64,000 nt of DNA from Lindgomyces ingoldianus (GCF_010093535.1 NW_022985164.1:400142-464141), one strand, 5' to 3'. Positions 45,490-57,388 are shown, counted from the first letter of the stretch. Notes: generated from the sequence alone by a model not told the origin. Numbers and translations are program-made.

Positions 45490-47806
45490 GTTGACGTCTG
45501 TGTAGCTTGATGATGGAAAGTTTAATGGTGAAGTGGGATGGAGGGGCAATTATTATGGCACCCGCTCCGGATGACACTGTATCATTTGGTTGTTTTGGAG
45601 CAGTCGGTCCAGGAAACCTTTCTGATCTCTCATTCATCCTTGCGTGTTACTTTCTGGGCATGGTGACTGCTTGTAACAGTGATTTCAGTGATGAGGATAA
45701 AACTCAAAGGTGTAGGTCCTCTGCTGACGATTCTCCTCTCGTTTTCATTCTCCCGTATCCTCGCTTTTGTCTCTTCATTCACACTGCACTTGGCCGGAAA
45801 TGCTTGACTCAGTACAAAGGTAACGGTAAGGCTGGTTGGCGGTGCAGCGGAAGTGTGCCGTATTGATGAGGAGCCTCTAGGACAGCCATGGTATTTAGAG
45901 AGTACAGGCGCTAGTAGACAATGACTTAGCTTGGTTACAGCAGCATTTATGTGCTTCGGCATATTCATTACTTAGGGACTATACAATTCCCTCTGTAGTC
46001 CGCTTCAGCACAGTGTCGCTCAACATAGAGTTTAAAGCACCCTCGCTGCTTCCTCAGTCCCGCACTATCCTTCGTCGACGCCACATTCAAGTCCTTTCGA
46101 GGTGCAAACCGGTGCTTAGCACCTCAGTCTCTAACCATATTCATTTCAACTACTTAGCTTTATATTTAGAGCGGACTCATCTTTACCACAAATATTCCCC
46201 TTGGAGTTCCACCGTAGATGGTCAACGTATCACTTAAGATTCATCATGGTGCCTTCTTCGCACCATCAAGCAACTGGAGCGTGTGTCAGAACAATGGCCA
46301 TCGACATAACCCGAACTTCACTTCAACATACAGGCTCGACGGATACAAAGCTGCGATACCGTACTTTAGCATGGGTTACAGCGGAATATCCCTTGGAGAT
46401 GGATTAAAGACGTTGCTGCGACGTGTGGTTTGAAAATTTTGAAGCATAGCAGTCCATGACGTAAGAAGGATTTTTATTCAACTAACAATCCAATCTAATC
46501 GGAAGGCGAGCCAACTGCTGTCGTCGCCGGACTGCTGTGCTTTGAGCTTACTTGTGTAGCCTTCGGTTTGCAGATATTTGAAGAATGTACATGCATTATC
46601 TTACGGTACGGCTTGCAGAGCGCTTTGGGCAACTCGAGATGCTAAAGGACCTTTTCTTAAAACCTAAAAAATTACGGTGGAATATATACATGGGATACCA
46701 TCCGCGTCATGGGCTAGGACATCGAGAATGCTATTTTTAAAGAGAATACCGACACTGAAAACTGGGACGACAACCCGACTACTGAAGGAATGCTGGGCCT
46801 AATATCTCACGGGGCTTCTCTTTCCCAAAACCTTCCCCGATCGAATGAAGATGGAGGCTGATTCCTTTTAAGCTCCTCGGACCCCGATGTGTACGAGAGT
46901 AAACTCAAAGAGTCACGACGGTGGACTAAATCGAAGCTGCTAGTTAGACAAAAAGTTCTTGGAACATCCCTGCCCTATCATGCTCAACAACGCGCGCAGC
47001 TTCAACCTACCTACCCTACTCCGCATGGCGATCCTCACCTCGCAACTAATTCTCGTACTACCACACCGAATAGCAAGATATTTAAGCTAATTAATTGGTG
47101 GTGGGGCCAAAGGAGACTTGCTAGGACCTCCATATGCCGTGCGTTTCTCTTTCAGCAAGCGCTCATCTCTTCCAAATCTTACCTTCAACGTTGGCGAGTT
47201 GAACCTTATGTAAGCGTATTTAACTATACCTTCGAGTATGAAGCTTTAAAAGAAAAGAGACACCATGTTTGGCTTTAATCATAGAAGCCACTTCAGCGGA
47301 GGGGTTGTTGATGGGAGGACAGAGTGCTTGGGCGGCTTGCTGCGAGGTCTTCTAGTGTTAATGGTCTTTAGCTTCTAAGGAGCCATGATAATATGGAGGT
47401 AGTTGAGAGACTGCAATTTCGCAGCAACAGAAATCCTGCTAAAAGAAAAATAGAGACCTAATCGAAGCGCGTCTACTTACCGCCCGAAGTCTCTGTCATA
47501 TAGATCCTTCGTTCTCCTGTCTTCGTCCTACTGAAGTTTTAAAAGGCTCTTGCATGGCAGCTCAGCTCCTTGGCTTTCTGGAAAGAAAAAATAACAGAAA
47601 GGAACCTTACCATATCGTAGGTTTGCAGAATTTTTTTTTTTAAAAAGGTAGGCTTGGAAGCCATGCTCATAGCTTGGTATGTTCATGCGCACTTATGCTC
47701 TCTATCACTACCTCACCACTATACTACATCCTTGAAGACTGTTAGGCTCAACGTTAGGAGAAGTTACGATGCGAATCTATTCAAAGTGCTACAAACTACA
47801 TAAAAT
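45490..47806. other. Gene-free 2.3 kb
   Basis: No supported gene. Frames at 45507-45866, 46013-46433 and 46889-47278 are short and without domains. A T-rich run lies at 47632-47641. The left part should contain the promoter of the hydrolase gene. Confidence 0.4.
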
Positions 47807-49733
47807 TTATGGTGAGCTCAAACCTTCCTCAATAGCCTTGATCTGAAGTGCTAGAAATCTCGAATAAATCCTACACAACGCCAAGCTGCCCCCAAAGAAC
47901 CATAGGCGCGGATGTCCAGAAGGCCGCCACATAGCGTTTACCTCACCTTCATCGTCCAAATCCCAGACATCCTTGCACCGGCTAGCTACCTCATCTCCAA
48001 GTGCCTTTTGGACACTGGTGCGCATGTTGTCGTATCCAGTAGCAAGAACCACGATATCAGCATCTAACTTCCTTCCGTCAGCGAGCACGAGCGCGTTTGG
48101 CTCGAAACCTTTTATGCCTTCGGGAGACTGCTCCACCTTTACCTTGCCGTCGATGATGAGCTGAGAGCACCCAACATCGATGTAATAGCCTCCGCCACGT
48201 GTGATGTATTTGCGGTAGATGCCAGAGCCGTCGTGGCCGAAATCGATCTTGAAACCAGCTTTCGTAAGACCTTCGAGGTTCTCTTTCTCGACTTCCGCAA
48301 TGTGTTTCGTTCCGTCTACGTTGAGGGCGAACTGGACGGGGATAGGTAGACTCTGGCTGTAAATATCTGCATCCTCGGTTGGTGGGCCTGTCTCATCGTA
48401 AAGACCCTCGTGCAGCATGAATAGCCCTTTGGAAGCTTGAATAACGTATGTGCCGCGACGCTGCAGCATAGTTACCGGCCCGGCACCGGCTTCATAATAG
48501 TTTTGCGCGATATCGTGGCCGCTATTGCCTGTCCCGACGACGACGACTTTCTTCCCGCTAAGGTCGCCTTTGTAGATTGAAGCGTCCTTATGCTGTGATC
48601 CATGGTATATAGTTCCCTTGAATGTGTCCTGGCCTGGGAAGGTTGGGATCTTGGGCTCCCCGGCATGTCCAGTGCAAAATATGACATGCTTCGGATGCAA
48701 AGTCCGCTCGGTTCCATCACCCCGCTTGACTGTCATGTTCCATTTCTTTTCGACATCGGAATATGTTGCTTTGGTGATGGTAGTTGAGACCCAGACGTTT
48801 AGCTCCATCAGGCTTGCGTAAGCCTCGAACCAGTCACCTAGCTTGTCTTTCGGTGTAAAGAGTGGCCAGTTTGATGGGAAGGGGAGGTAAGCCATATGTG
48901 TGTATTGGACGGGATCGTGTGTTACCAGTGTGCGATACCGGTTTCGCCAATTGTCGCCAATGCGCGCGTTCTTGTCGACAAGGAGGCAGGATATTCCGAG
49001 AGCTTGGAGTCGAGCGCCCATGTTGAGGCCAGATTGTCCTATCATGGTAAGCCAGTTATCAGAAAAAAAAAGAATGTAAGCATAATGCAATGAAACTGGA
49101 AGACATACCAGCACCAACAATGAAGACAGTGGGGTCTTCATCAATAAAGTCCTTCCTCCTTTCTCTTCGGTCTAGCCAATTTCCCTTGATCGCACCTCCT
49201 TCCAAAGAGTTGTTACCGCCATGAGGTCTCCGTGCACCAACAAATTCCTCGTTCCCCTTCAGTTCTTGAAGCGCAGTATAGATGAAATGAGCTTTCCAAG
49301 CGCCATCACCACCCTGCGCCAGCCTCAGCATCCCCTTCCCCCTGCCAAATTTTGTCTCAAAGTGGAACATTGACTCTACCCAATCCAGGCCATCAATAGG
49401 TGTCTGAAGACTCGGAGCAAATTGCCCATTTTCTTGCAGCTTGAGACCCGAAAACTGCGCCCCCTCTATATTCGTCAAGAGAAATTCGGTCATCTTCTGT
49501 ACCCCACGGATAGTGTGAAAGTCCCAAGTAAGAGTTAGGAAGTCGCGCCACCAGCTATCTTCATGCACTACACTGGCGATGCGGGAGACATCGCCGCTGG
49601 CAAGAACGAAGGAAAACTTGTCAAGCCATGCTTGAGCAATACTCTTTGGTGATTGAGATTCCGAGACTGAGACTTTGATCTCCGGCTTGGAGAAGGTGGG
49701 AAGTCTTATATCGTGGGGATGTTGGACGAGCAT
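47807..49733 (-). CDS. FAD/NADPH flavin monooxygenase with N-terminal NTF2-like domain
   Basis: Flavoprotein monooxygenase, 618 residues from minus-strand exons 49733-49109 and 49038-47807. The first ~190 residues form an NTF2/SnoaL-like domain (around SIAQAWLDKFSFVLASGDVS, DSWWRDFLTLTWDFHTIRG, ESMFHFETKFGRGKGMLRL). Splicing a 70-bp intron restores the FAD-binding GxGxxG (VFIVGAGQSGLNMGARLQAL). Next are the FMO-like FKGTIYHGSQH, the NADPH-binding VVVVGTGNSGHDIAQ, and the late DADIVVLATGYDN motif. This two-domain layout is common in fungal genes annotated as dimethylaniline or indole-pyruvate monooxygenases. I start at the ATG at 49733 because the open frame upstream lacks an ATG. Substrate unknown; nitrogen or sulfur oxygenation, or Baeyer-Villiger-type chemistry, is possible. 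Confidence 0.88.
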
Positions 49734-50536
49734 TTTCGTGATATTGGTGACCAAAAAAAAAACGTTGAAAACAGATGTAGAAGCGGGAGAAGATGAGGAT
49801 TGAAAATGACTTGGGCCTTGCCTATATACTTCCTAACATGCGTCTGGCTATCTCTGTTGATATATCATGAAAGTCAAAAGCAATTCAATGGATCTCAAAC
49901 AATGGATCTGCGATAGGTTGAATGGACAAGCGATTTGGCTACGATCGGCGAGACATGGCCCGGATACCCTCCAAGGCTCTCTAGTTTGTTCATTGTGCAT
50001 GGAACGGCGGTCGAAAGCGGGGATCAAAGGAGGCAACGGCAGCTCGGCAGTCAATTTCCAGGAGCTCCAACCGGACACGCGTAAGATCATGGTTTTGGAT
50101 GGGGTGGTTGGAAGCGGAGGAAGTTTGGGTTCGGCAGAGTTGCTACTCTCGCCACACTTGCTGTTTTCGGAACGTCGGCAGAGATGCACCAGGGTCCCTG
50201 AACTTATCTTCGGGAGACAAACAAAGTCCTGTGAAAAGTCGACGTAGCGGATCGGTGCTTCAACCGAGAGGAGGGTGTTCATTGACACTAGCGAATTGCT
50301 TGAACCCCCCATTCTTATCATATTCTTTTTTAGTAAACGAAGTAAAACGCACATGCGTTCATGTATTCCAAGGTGTACAGTCAAGAGAGGGGACCATTGT
50401 ATATTTATACTTGCTCTATCTGTAAATACATGTACATATCGAGGAAATGGGTATGCTGAAGGATTACGCTAAAATCCTGGCTTTTGCGAGGTAGATCAGA
50501 AACCCACAACCGTCGAATGTAAAGAGTCGTGATGGT
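49734..50536. other. Intergenic, promoter of the monooxygenase
   Basis: 800 bp upstream of the minus-strand monooxygenase and downstream of the sugar transporter. Overlapping frames on both strands (49848-50384 minus, 49867-50247 plus) cover the same bases and have no recognisable domain, so I do not call either. Confidence 0.45.
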
Positions 50537-52464
50537 TCAAGGCTCAATGTGTTCAATGTGTGTGGTATGTGTCTTCGATGCATCAACATCCTTGCCCATT
50601 TCCGCGGCCTCTATACGCATCTGCTCTGCCTCAATTGCCTCCGCCGGTCGAGATCGCTGTTTGGCAACTCTATCTCCAATTGGAATGATAGTCCTGTGTG
50701 GGGAGTCTTTATCGAAGTAGGCATCGAGGTCCTCGAGGGTACGATTGCTGGGAAGCATAAGTAGACGGTCGTGAGGCTATGGAGGCCCTATACGCACCTA
50801 GTTTCTGGGTAGAGGAAGTAGACCACAAAAATGAAAATGAGATTAAAGCATGCGAAGACTATACCATTTAGTTAGGAAGTCTCAGCGGCAGAGTCGCGTG
50901 TACTTACTGATGTAAAAGCGGTATCCTATGTCCCTAATACCCACTGGCGTGAATTGTGTACATACGAACCCAAAAAGCCAGTTGGTTGCGGTCGCCGCAG
51001 CGGCTCCTCTCGTTCTCATTGCCAAAGAATTCACTTCTGCCTGGTATACCCAAGGCACCATTCCCCATGTACATCCAAACGCCGCATAGTAGAAAAAGAG
51101 AAAAGTAATTGCAACAGCTCCCCATTCAAAGGGGGCGGTCGATAGCAAAGCAACTGCAATGGCAACCATAACATACGCAAGAAATTGCAGTGCAGCACCA
51201 TACATCATGAGCGAACGACGACCAAAGCGTTCAATCATCCAGAAGCACAGGGCTGATGAAATGGCGTATGAGGTCGCATTACAGCCTGTCAGGATACGAG
51301 CCATGAGCTCACTCATGCCGATGTTGTTCTCCAAAATGACCGGGAACTGCACGTGGACTTAGTATTCTTCGCACGTTTTTAGCGAAGCAACTCACGTAGT
51401 AATTCAAAGCGTTGATTCCACCAAATTGTTGCATAAATTGTGTGCCACAACCCAAGAGGAGCCTCTTAAGATGGCCGGATCTATCCCTCTGAAGGAGAAC
51501 CTGCTTGAACGATATGTGCGAGCGACGTTCGATTTCAATAGCGCCAGAGATAGACATAAGCTCCTTGGTAACAATAGGATCGTCATGAGCGAGAGCCTTT
51601 CCCAGATAACGCCGGAGGGCTTCATGCGCCTCGTCAGTTCGGTCATGCATAAGAAGCCATCGAGGAGATTCCGGAAGGAGAGGTAGAAGGCTGACGAGGA
51701 CAAAACAGGGAACCAGCTGCTCGAGTCCGTCAGCTGAGATCTCATATAGGGCCAATTACTCACTTGTATAGCCAAAGGGAGCCTCCACTGAACCCCACTC
51801 CCACTGAATGAACAGCCAAGAGTGAGCCAACTGCCGATCATATAGAATATGACATTATGAAGCACGACAATGACCGAAAGTTTCCCTCTCCTTGCTCCTC
51901 GGCAGGACTCTGCTTGGTAAATACCGCACGTAGAGCTAGTCATTCCTAGCAACTATTAGAGAGGTATGCTTCATGAAAATGAACCTCAACACTTGCCATT
52001 TCCAAACCCGTTGATTACACGGCCAACAATAAGCATCGGGAAGGTTGCAGCTGCGAACTGAAGAACAGCTCCAATTGCACTCACGGCAGCTCCACAGCGA
52101 AGTGTGTTCTTCCGTCCCAAACGATCACCAAAGACAGCTGCCAGAAGGCATCCGACGAGGTTTCCAAGAGAGAAGCAGCTCGCTGTGATTCCTTGGATAT
52201 CTGCATCCTTGGTTTGCGGGAAAGTATTGATGAAGTCAGAGCTGATCAAGATACCGCTAATGACACCCTTCCTATCCTTCAGTAAAAAACTCTCGGTGAG
52301 GGAGATACTTGCTGGTTCTAATACCTGATCATAACCGTACCAAGCCTACGAAGGTGGTTAGCACTAACGGTTCAAAGGGAGAATCGGTCACTCACCTGCG
52401 CAGCAGAGTTTGCGGCGGTCAAAGTGACCTCCAAAGCGTAACCATCAAGTTTGCCGAGAACCAT
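50537..52464 (-). CDS. MFS sugar transporter
   Basis: Hexose-type proton symporter with 12 membrane segments, 524 residues. Minus-strand exons 52464-52396, 52345-52325, 52267-51997, 51945-51764, 51716-51396, 51346-50908, 50858-50798 and 50747-50537 are all in phase. The intron at 51946-51996 has a GC donor (GCAAGT) instead of GT. Family motifs: YDQGVISGIL, GDRLGRKN, RFGRRSLM, LLPESPRWLL, QQFGGINALNYY and the C-terminal PETSNRTLEDLDAYF. The tail is charged and cytosolic. I start at MVLGKLDG (52464). It is divergent from a Zn2Cys6 regulator, which may control it. Sugar or related polyol specificity cannot be read from sequence. Confidence 0.88.
51946..51996 (-). other. GC-AG intron in the sugar transporter gene
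   Basis: The donor reads AATG|GCAAGT and the acceptor GTTGCTAG|GAATG. Splicing here joins GFGNG to MTSSTCGIYQAESCRG in the correct frame for the family. GC donors with otherwise perfect consensus are a known minor class in fungi. Confidence 0.8.
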
Positions 52465-53193
52465 ATTAGCAATAGGTGGGCGTTCTCCTTCCAACTGAAG
52501 ATACGGCTGAGGCGGTCCATTGGATGCGGGACCCTCGTAACTATTTATGCATTTGGTGAGGATTGAGATGCTTGCCCGCCAAGACCAGGACGGGGGCAAG
52601 ACAGGAAACCGCATGGCAATTAACGAGGGTTCCACCTAGCTGGATATGGGGTGCCTTTGAGCCCACCATGCTGTATCTGGGGTAGCCGAAAGTGGACACC
52701 GGCAGAGCATGGGGCCCCAGGTTCAAAAAAGGCGGAGCTGAGTGACGCCGGAATGTCGGATTCGTGAGAGGAGTGCGGAAATAACGCTCGTAAGTCACTA
52801 GTAGGATAGCTAGAGGGGTGTTGAGGTTGAGGTTATGAGGTGGTGGGTGAAGTCGGCCCGCTCGGGGGTACATGGCCCGTGTGGGGTTCCCTACGGCGGA
52901 CTAATCAAGTAAGTCCTGGAGAAGCCACAGACGATCACACTTCGCTACATCTCACCAAAGCACTCCTATCACGAGACGAACACGGCAAAAGCGTTCCACC
53001 TGGGCCCGAGCTCCGGTATACTATTACTCATAAAAGCACGACTTCCGTCGCGCGTTCGGCCCATGTCCGACCGCACCTTAGACAGATCTTGCTGCAACAT
53101 CAAAGCTAATAGTTGAAGTGACAGAAACCTCTAAATTGGGCAGACTCGGGCCATGTTAGTACCCACCCCCCAGGGTAGCAAATTTAAGGCAAG
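52465..53193. promoter_or_regulatory. Divergent promoter region, sugar transporter / Zn2Cys6 regulator
   Basis: 729 bp between two divergent start codons. It contains several CGG/CCG triplets (for example GTCGGCCCGCTCGG near 52852 and CTACGGCGGAC near 52890), the half-sites of Zn2Cys6 factors. No other gene is recognised. Autoregulation or co-regulation by the adjacent factor is an inference. Confidence 0.45.
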
Positions 53194-55482
53194 ATGAATG
53201 AAGATGCTTCGGAAATGCGTCGATTAAGCAAGACTGTGTAAGTCCTGGAAATTTTTGACATGCTTCGTTGTACTGATGCCCACATCTTGAAGGTGCTTTT
53301 TATGTCGTCAGCGCAAGATAAGATGTAATCGCCGACTTCCAAAGTGCGAAAGCTGTTCAAGAACAGGGGTGGAATGTCAATACAGTAAGAGTTCAGATCG
53401 AGCTGCCTCGGGTCAACATCACGTGACTGACTCCTCTGACTGATTTACAGTTGAGATCAAAAACAAACCGGGACTAAGAGCAGGCTACGTTTCCGAGCTT
53501 GAAGAGCGGCTAAGTTCGTCCGATATCTGATGCGGCGTCTCCATGTGTGCTAACATTTCATGTAGCGAGGTTGGAGCAGGAGGTTCGGGCGTTAAAGGCA
53601 GACCAAGGTAGTACGCAGGGAGCTCGTATAAGATAGACGAGGCTGATATATTGTAGGAACGGCCCCAGCGTTGGAAGTGTCCAGCGTGTCGAACTCTTCT
53701 GAGCCATCTCTACGGGATGCTCCGGATACTGTTGCGCATGTCAGTCCGCGAAGCTTTCGATGTTCGCCCTCAGATTTCGATCCCTTATCTGCGAATATTC
53801 TCAACGAACTTTGCGGGGCCTGGTTTGAGAAATATCATCCGTGGTTTCCAATTTTGCACCAACCTTCGCTTCTGGAGGTTCTCCAGACATCCCCAATTCT
53901 TGGAAGCACAGTCCATTACATTGTGTTCAAAGCAATCGCTGCTGTCACTATTCCTCACTCCTATCACTCGGATTCCTTGACGAATGAGCAACGGCGGCAA
54001 TGTTCCGATGATCTTAGAAGCCAAGTACTCATGGAAGCAATCAGTCAGCTGTCTTTACAGTCGCTCCAAGCAGTCTTAATTCTGACAATTCGAGACTACG
54101 GCGCTGGTCGAATAAGCGAGTTCTGGAATCTAGTTGCTCTTGCCAAACGGTAAGCTTACTAAATTAGTCCCCAGTGATAGCTTGTTGTTGGTCACTAGCT
54201 CTCAACTAATGTTGTGAAGGATGGGAACACAATTAGGTCTGCGAGACTTAGTAGCCCACCAATATAACAATTTCAATAAAGCTTCGCCAATACCACCTCG
54301 CATGCTCCCATTACCCGTTTCACTTGTCAATAAAGAAGAACGGATTCGAGCATACTGGATGACCGAAGGTACGTCATCCTACTCTTGAATGCTTTGGCTC
54401 ACTGAATTGCGCAGTTTTAGATGGATCGTCCACTGTTGGGGCAGCTTGGAACCTCAGCATCTCTAGACCCGAGAATACTGGGCTAATGCCGTGTAGTGAT
54501 ACCATTTGGGCGTTCCCGGAGGCTGTCATTAGCGCCTGGTCCTTCGGGGACTTTGAAATGTCTTCGGCTTATTCCTTGTATGTCATGTTAGTTACAAACG
54601 AACTGTGGCATGTCCACCGGTTTCTGCAGCAGTCTTTCGATACACAATCAGCCACGGAGCGAGTCAGATGGCAGAATGAGTGCAAGGTGGTGGATGACCG
54701 GCTCATCTTATGGCGTGCGAAGTTTGCCACTGCGTCGGGACGGATGAGTACTGAGAATGGAAACTCGTACGACCCAAATATCACATTGACGCAGTGCACG
54801 TTGGATTTGTATGTTTTGTAGCCCACTTGACAAGACTATCGGCTGACTTGGTCGTAGAGCGGTTATCTCGCTGTATCAAAGATTAGCTTTACCGCCTGCT
54901 GGATTGGAGCAAGCGCAAGGTCCTTGGTACCATGCAATTCAACGGTGCTTAGATGCATGCGACAGCATCACAACCAATCTGCGGGGAATGAAGGACATCA
55001 ACCTCGAAAACATCAGTCCGTTCATCATCTCGTGCATTTTTGTTGCATCAAGGTTCTTTCTAGGTAAGATCATACCGACTTCGTCACCGGAATGCTTCTC
55101 ATTCTGTCTAGTCCATGCGAAGCTTCTCAATGTTGAGATACCACGGAACCTGGACTTGCTCGTGTACAGCCTGAAAACATGCGGCCTTCGATGGTCGCTT
55201 GCCCGCCGCCTCGAGAAAGTGATTCGGACAGCTACTGCAGATCATAAGCTTCCATCATCGATGTCATCACTTCCGGTACAGTTTTATGACCTCCAATACT
55301 CGTATCTGGACATTGACGAGGCTCTTCGTGTCTGGGCCGAAGGGTTAGAACCATGGATGCATCTTGCAGGACTCGGACACCCCGCTTTGGACCAAACATC
55401 GATTTTGATGCCGAGTGTCAATCTTGGTAACATGGAGGACACAACGTTCATGCCCGCCCCACCCCAGATCAACCAGGCGTGA
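53194..55482 (+). CDS. Zn2Cys6 transcription factor with fungal-specific domain
   Basis: Nuclear regulator of 633 residues. Exons 53194-53237, 53293-53384, 53451-53513, 53566-53607, 53657-54149, 54220-54368, 54415-54808 and 54858-55482 sum to a multiple of three. The zinc cluster sits at the very N-terminus across the first intron: cysteines at residues 16, 19, 26, 33, 36 and 43 (CFLCRQRKIRC, then CESCSRTGVEC), CX2CX6CX6CX2CX6C. The linker NKPGLRAGYVSELEERLARL forms the usual dimerising coil. A PF04082-like middle domain begins near FEKYHPWFPILHQPSLLEVL and includes LRDLVAHQ. The closest candidate target is the divergent sugar transporter gene; the monooxygenase beyond is another. Confidence 0.87.
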
Positions 55483-55860
55483 GCAGACGAACCCTGCATT
55501 CACGCGTAGAACTTTAGGAGCATATCCATCTGAGGAGACAGTTAATTTATAGTAAGGGAAGTCATTAGAAGTTTACAGCGAAAGGAATGGTGCGAGAGGG
55601 AGCATATTGACCCTATTTGAGGGATCAGAGGCCTGAGGTGGTTCAAGTGGGTTTGAATGGAACCTAGGATGGCTATCGCTGACTCTTCAGCAATATGTTG
55701 CACGACGTTAGGTTATTTCATGCGTTAACGGAAGTAACACATAGCGTGCGATAGGAGAGATATTTTAAACAACCTAATTTGGCTGTTGATGTTAGTTCTT
55801 CCTTCACGGCATTTGGAACTGCCTGATTAGGATAGGCTGCTACCGCCGCCTAGACAAGGC
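55483..55860. other. Transition from gene space to AT-rich repeats
   Basis: 3' region of the regulator gene; no gene seen. From about 55,860 composition changes sharply to AT-rich, and no intact gene follows to the window end. Confidence 0.5.
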
Positions 55861-55984
55861 AACGATAACGGTATATTATCGCGACAAATAATTGTTATTG
55901 TTAATAAATAATTGCAATTATTATAATAAAACAGATTTTACTACACTAGTATTAGAATTTTATTTATAATTAGCCTCTATTAGT

Positions 55985-56745
55985 ATAACGTACACTATAG
56001 GCAAGTTGCTTGCACACCTAAGTTACTTACTTTTACTAAGACTACACTAAACTACTTTTTCTACATTAATGCATCTCTAATAACACTAACGTACACTACA
56101 GGCAAGTTGCTTACACACTTAAGTTACTTACTTTTACTAAGACTCTACTAAACTACTTTTTTTACACTAATGCATTCCTAACAACACTACTTAAACGCAC
56201 TAAAAGAATATTAGATATAGCTTATACTTTAGGCTTTTAAATAAAATAAAACACTCTTAAAGTAACATGCTATAGCTATATATAAAGTCTTTTAAAAAAT
56301 AATAAATAACTAATATACTAAATAACTTTTATAAGCTAATTTTATAGCTAACTTATAAAAGCTAGATAATAATAAAAAGTAAGTAATTATTAAGCACATA
56401 CTTAAGCTAAATGTAATAAGGTAGGCGCTCTGCCTGCTAAGCTAATACTATACAACTTTCCCTACTATACTAAAAGGTACGCACGAGAATACTTAAGCTA
56501 AGCATTCTTGCATAGTATAATATATATATATATATATAGATAGATAATGCTAGGGCTAGCACTAGCACTAGCGGTTTTCTCTAGTCTAGCCTAAACCTCT
56601 ATAAGCAAGAGAAGGGCACATGGTTGACTGTGCCTACCTTGTTACACTAAATATGTAAGGATTTTCCTTTTAGCTAGCAGCTATAGCTAATATAGCTAAT
56701 CCTTTATATGCTAAGCATAGTTTAGGTTATGTTAGCATAAACTAG
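55985..56745 (+). repeat. Dispersed AT-rich repeat, copy A (interrupted by a MITE)
   Basis: Shares long, diverged but collinear sequence with 58808-59215, including CACACCTAAG(T/C)TACTTACT, CTACTAAACTACTTTTT, TTTAGGCTTTTAAATAA and AAAGTAAGTAATTATTAAG. Copy A has an extra internal tandem duplication of about 105 bp (the ACGTACACTA(T/C)AGGCAAGTTG units start near 55988 and 56092) and is split by a 235-bp element at 56412-56646. Differences between copies are mostly transitions, as expected for RIP. Confidence 0.75.
56412..56646 (-). mobile_element. MITE-like element, copy 1
   Basis: 235 bp with terminal inverted repeats TGTAATAAGGTAGGC...GCCTACCTTGTTACA. It is flanked on both sides by CTAAA (56407-56411 and 56647-56651), a 5-bp target duplication. 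The sister repeat at 59138-59150 reads CTTAAGCTATATATG with no insertion. No coding capacity. A TA-repeat tract in the middle is longer than in the other copies. Strand is given relative to copies 2 and 3. Confidence 0.85.
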
Positions 56746-56807
56746 CTTAGTGTGTTTATTAAATGTTATTTAAAGCTTAAAGTAAAGTTAATTATAAGTA
56801 TAACTAT

Positions 56808-57030
56808 TGTAACAAGGTAGGCACAGTCAACCACGTGGCCTTCTCTCGCTTATAGAGGTTTAGGCTAGACTAGAGAAAACCGCTAGTGCTAGTGCTAGCC
56901 CTAGCATTATCTATATATATATTATACTATGCGAGAATACTTAGCTTAAGTATTCTTGTGCGTACCTTTTAGTACAGTAGGGAAAGTTGTATAGTATTAG
57001 CTTAGCAGGCGGAGCACCTACCTTATTACA
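56808..57030 (+). mobile_element. MITE-like element, copy 2
   Basis: 223 bp, the same family inverted relative to copy 1, with ends TGTAACAAGGTAGGC and CTACCTTATTACA. It carries CCACGTGG near 56831, which in copy 1 reads with one C-to-T type change. I found no clear target duplication. Confidence 0.82.
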
Positions 57031-57176
57031 TAATACTTAAGCTACCTAAAGGTTAAGAGTTTAAGTCCTAGTAATTACTCTAGCTTAGATTATAGCAGAG
57101 GCTATAATTAGAGTAGAGTAGATATATATCCTTAGCCTTATGTCTTAGAGACTAAGATAATAAAGGGAGAGGGTAG

Positions 57177-57388
57177 TGTAACAGTTAACCACGTGGCCTT
57201 CTCTCGCTTATAGAGGTTTAGGCTAGACTAGAGAAAACCGCTAGTACTAGTGATAGCCCTAGCATTATCTATATATATATTATACTATGTAAGAATACTT
57301 AGCTTAAGTATTCTTATGCGTACCTTTTAGTACAGTAGAGAAAGTTGTATAGTATCGGCTTAGCAGGCGGGGCGCCTACTTTATTACA
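57177..57388 (+). mobile_element. MITE-like element, copy 3
   Basis: 212 bp in the same orientation as copy 2. The left terminal repeat has lost about 10 bases after TGTAAC, while the interior (GTGGCCTTCTCTCGCTTATA, GCGTACCTTTTAGTACAGTA) and right end (TACTTTATTACA) are well conserved, again including CCACGTGG. Confidence 0.8.

Noticed and set aside
46889..47278. 129-codon plus-strand ORF
   Set aside because: No ATG at its beginning in the sequence, no recognisable domain, low-complexity composition and no splice or promoter support.
49848..50384. 178-codon minus-strand and 126-codon plus-strand ORFs over the same bases
   Set aside because: They mutually overlap in the promoter region of the monooxygenase and neither resembles a known protein.
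57050..57110. Possible tRNA- or SINE-like segment (GGTTAAGAGTTTAAGTCC) between MITE copies 2 and 3
   Set aside because: The TpsiC-like part is present, but I could not fold a cloverleaf or find the A-box half; AT bias makes such matches likely.
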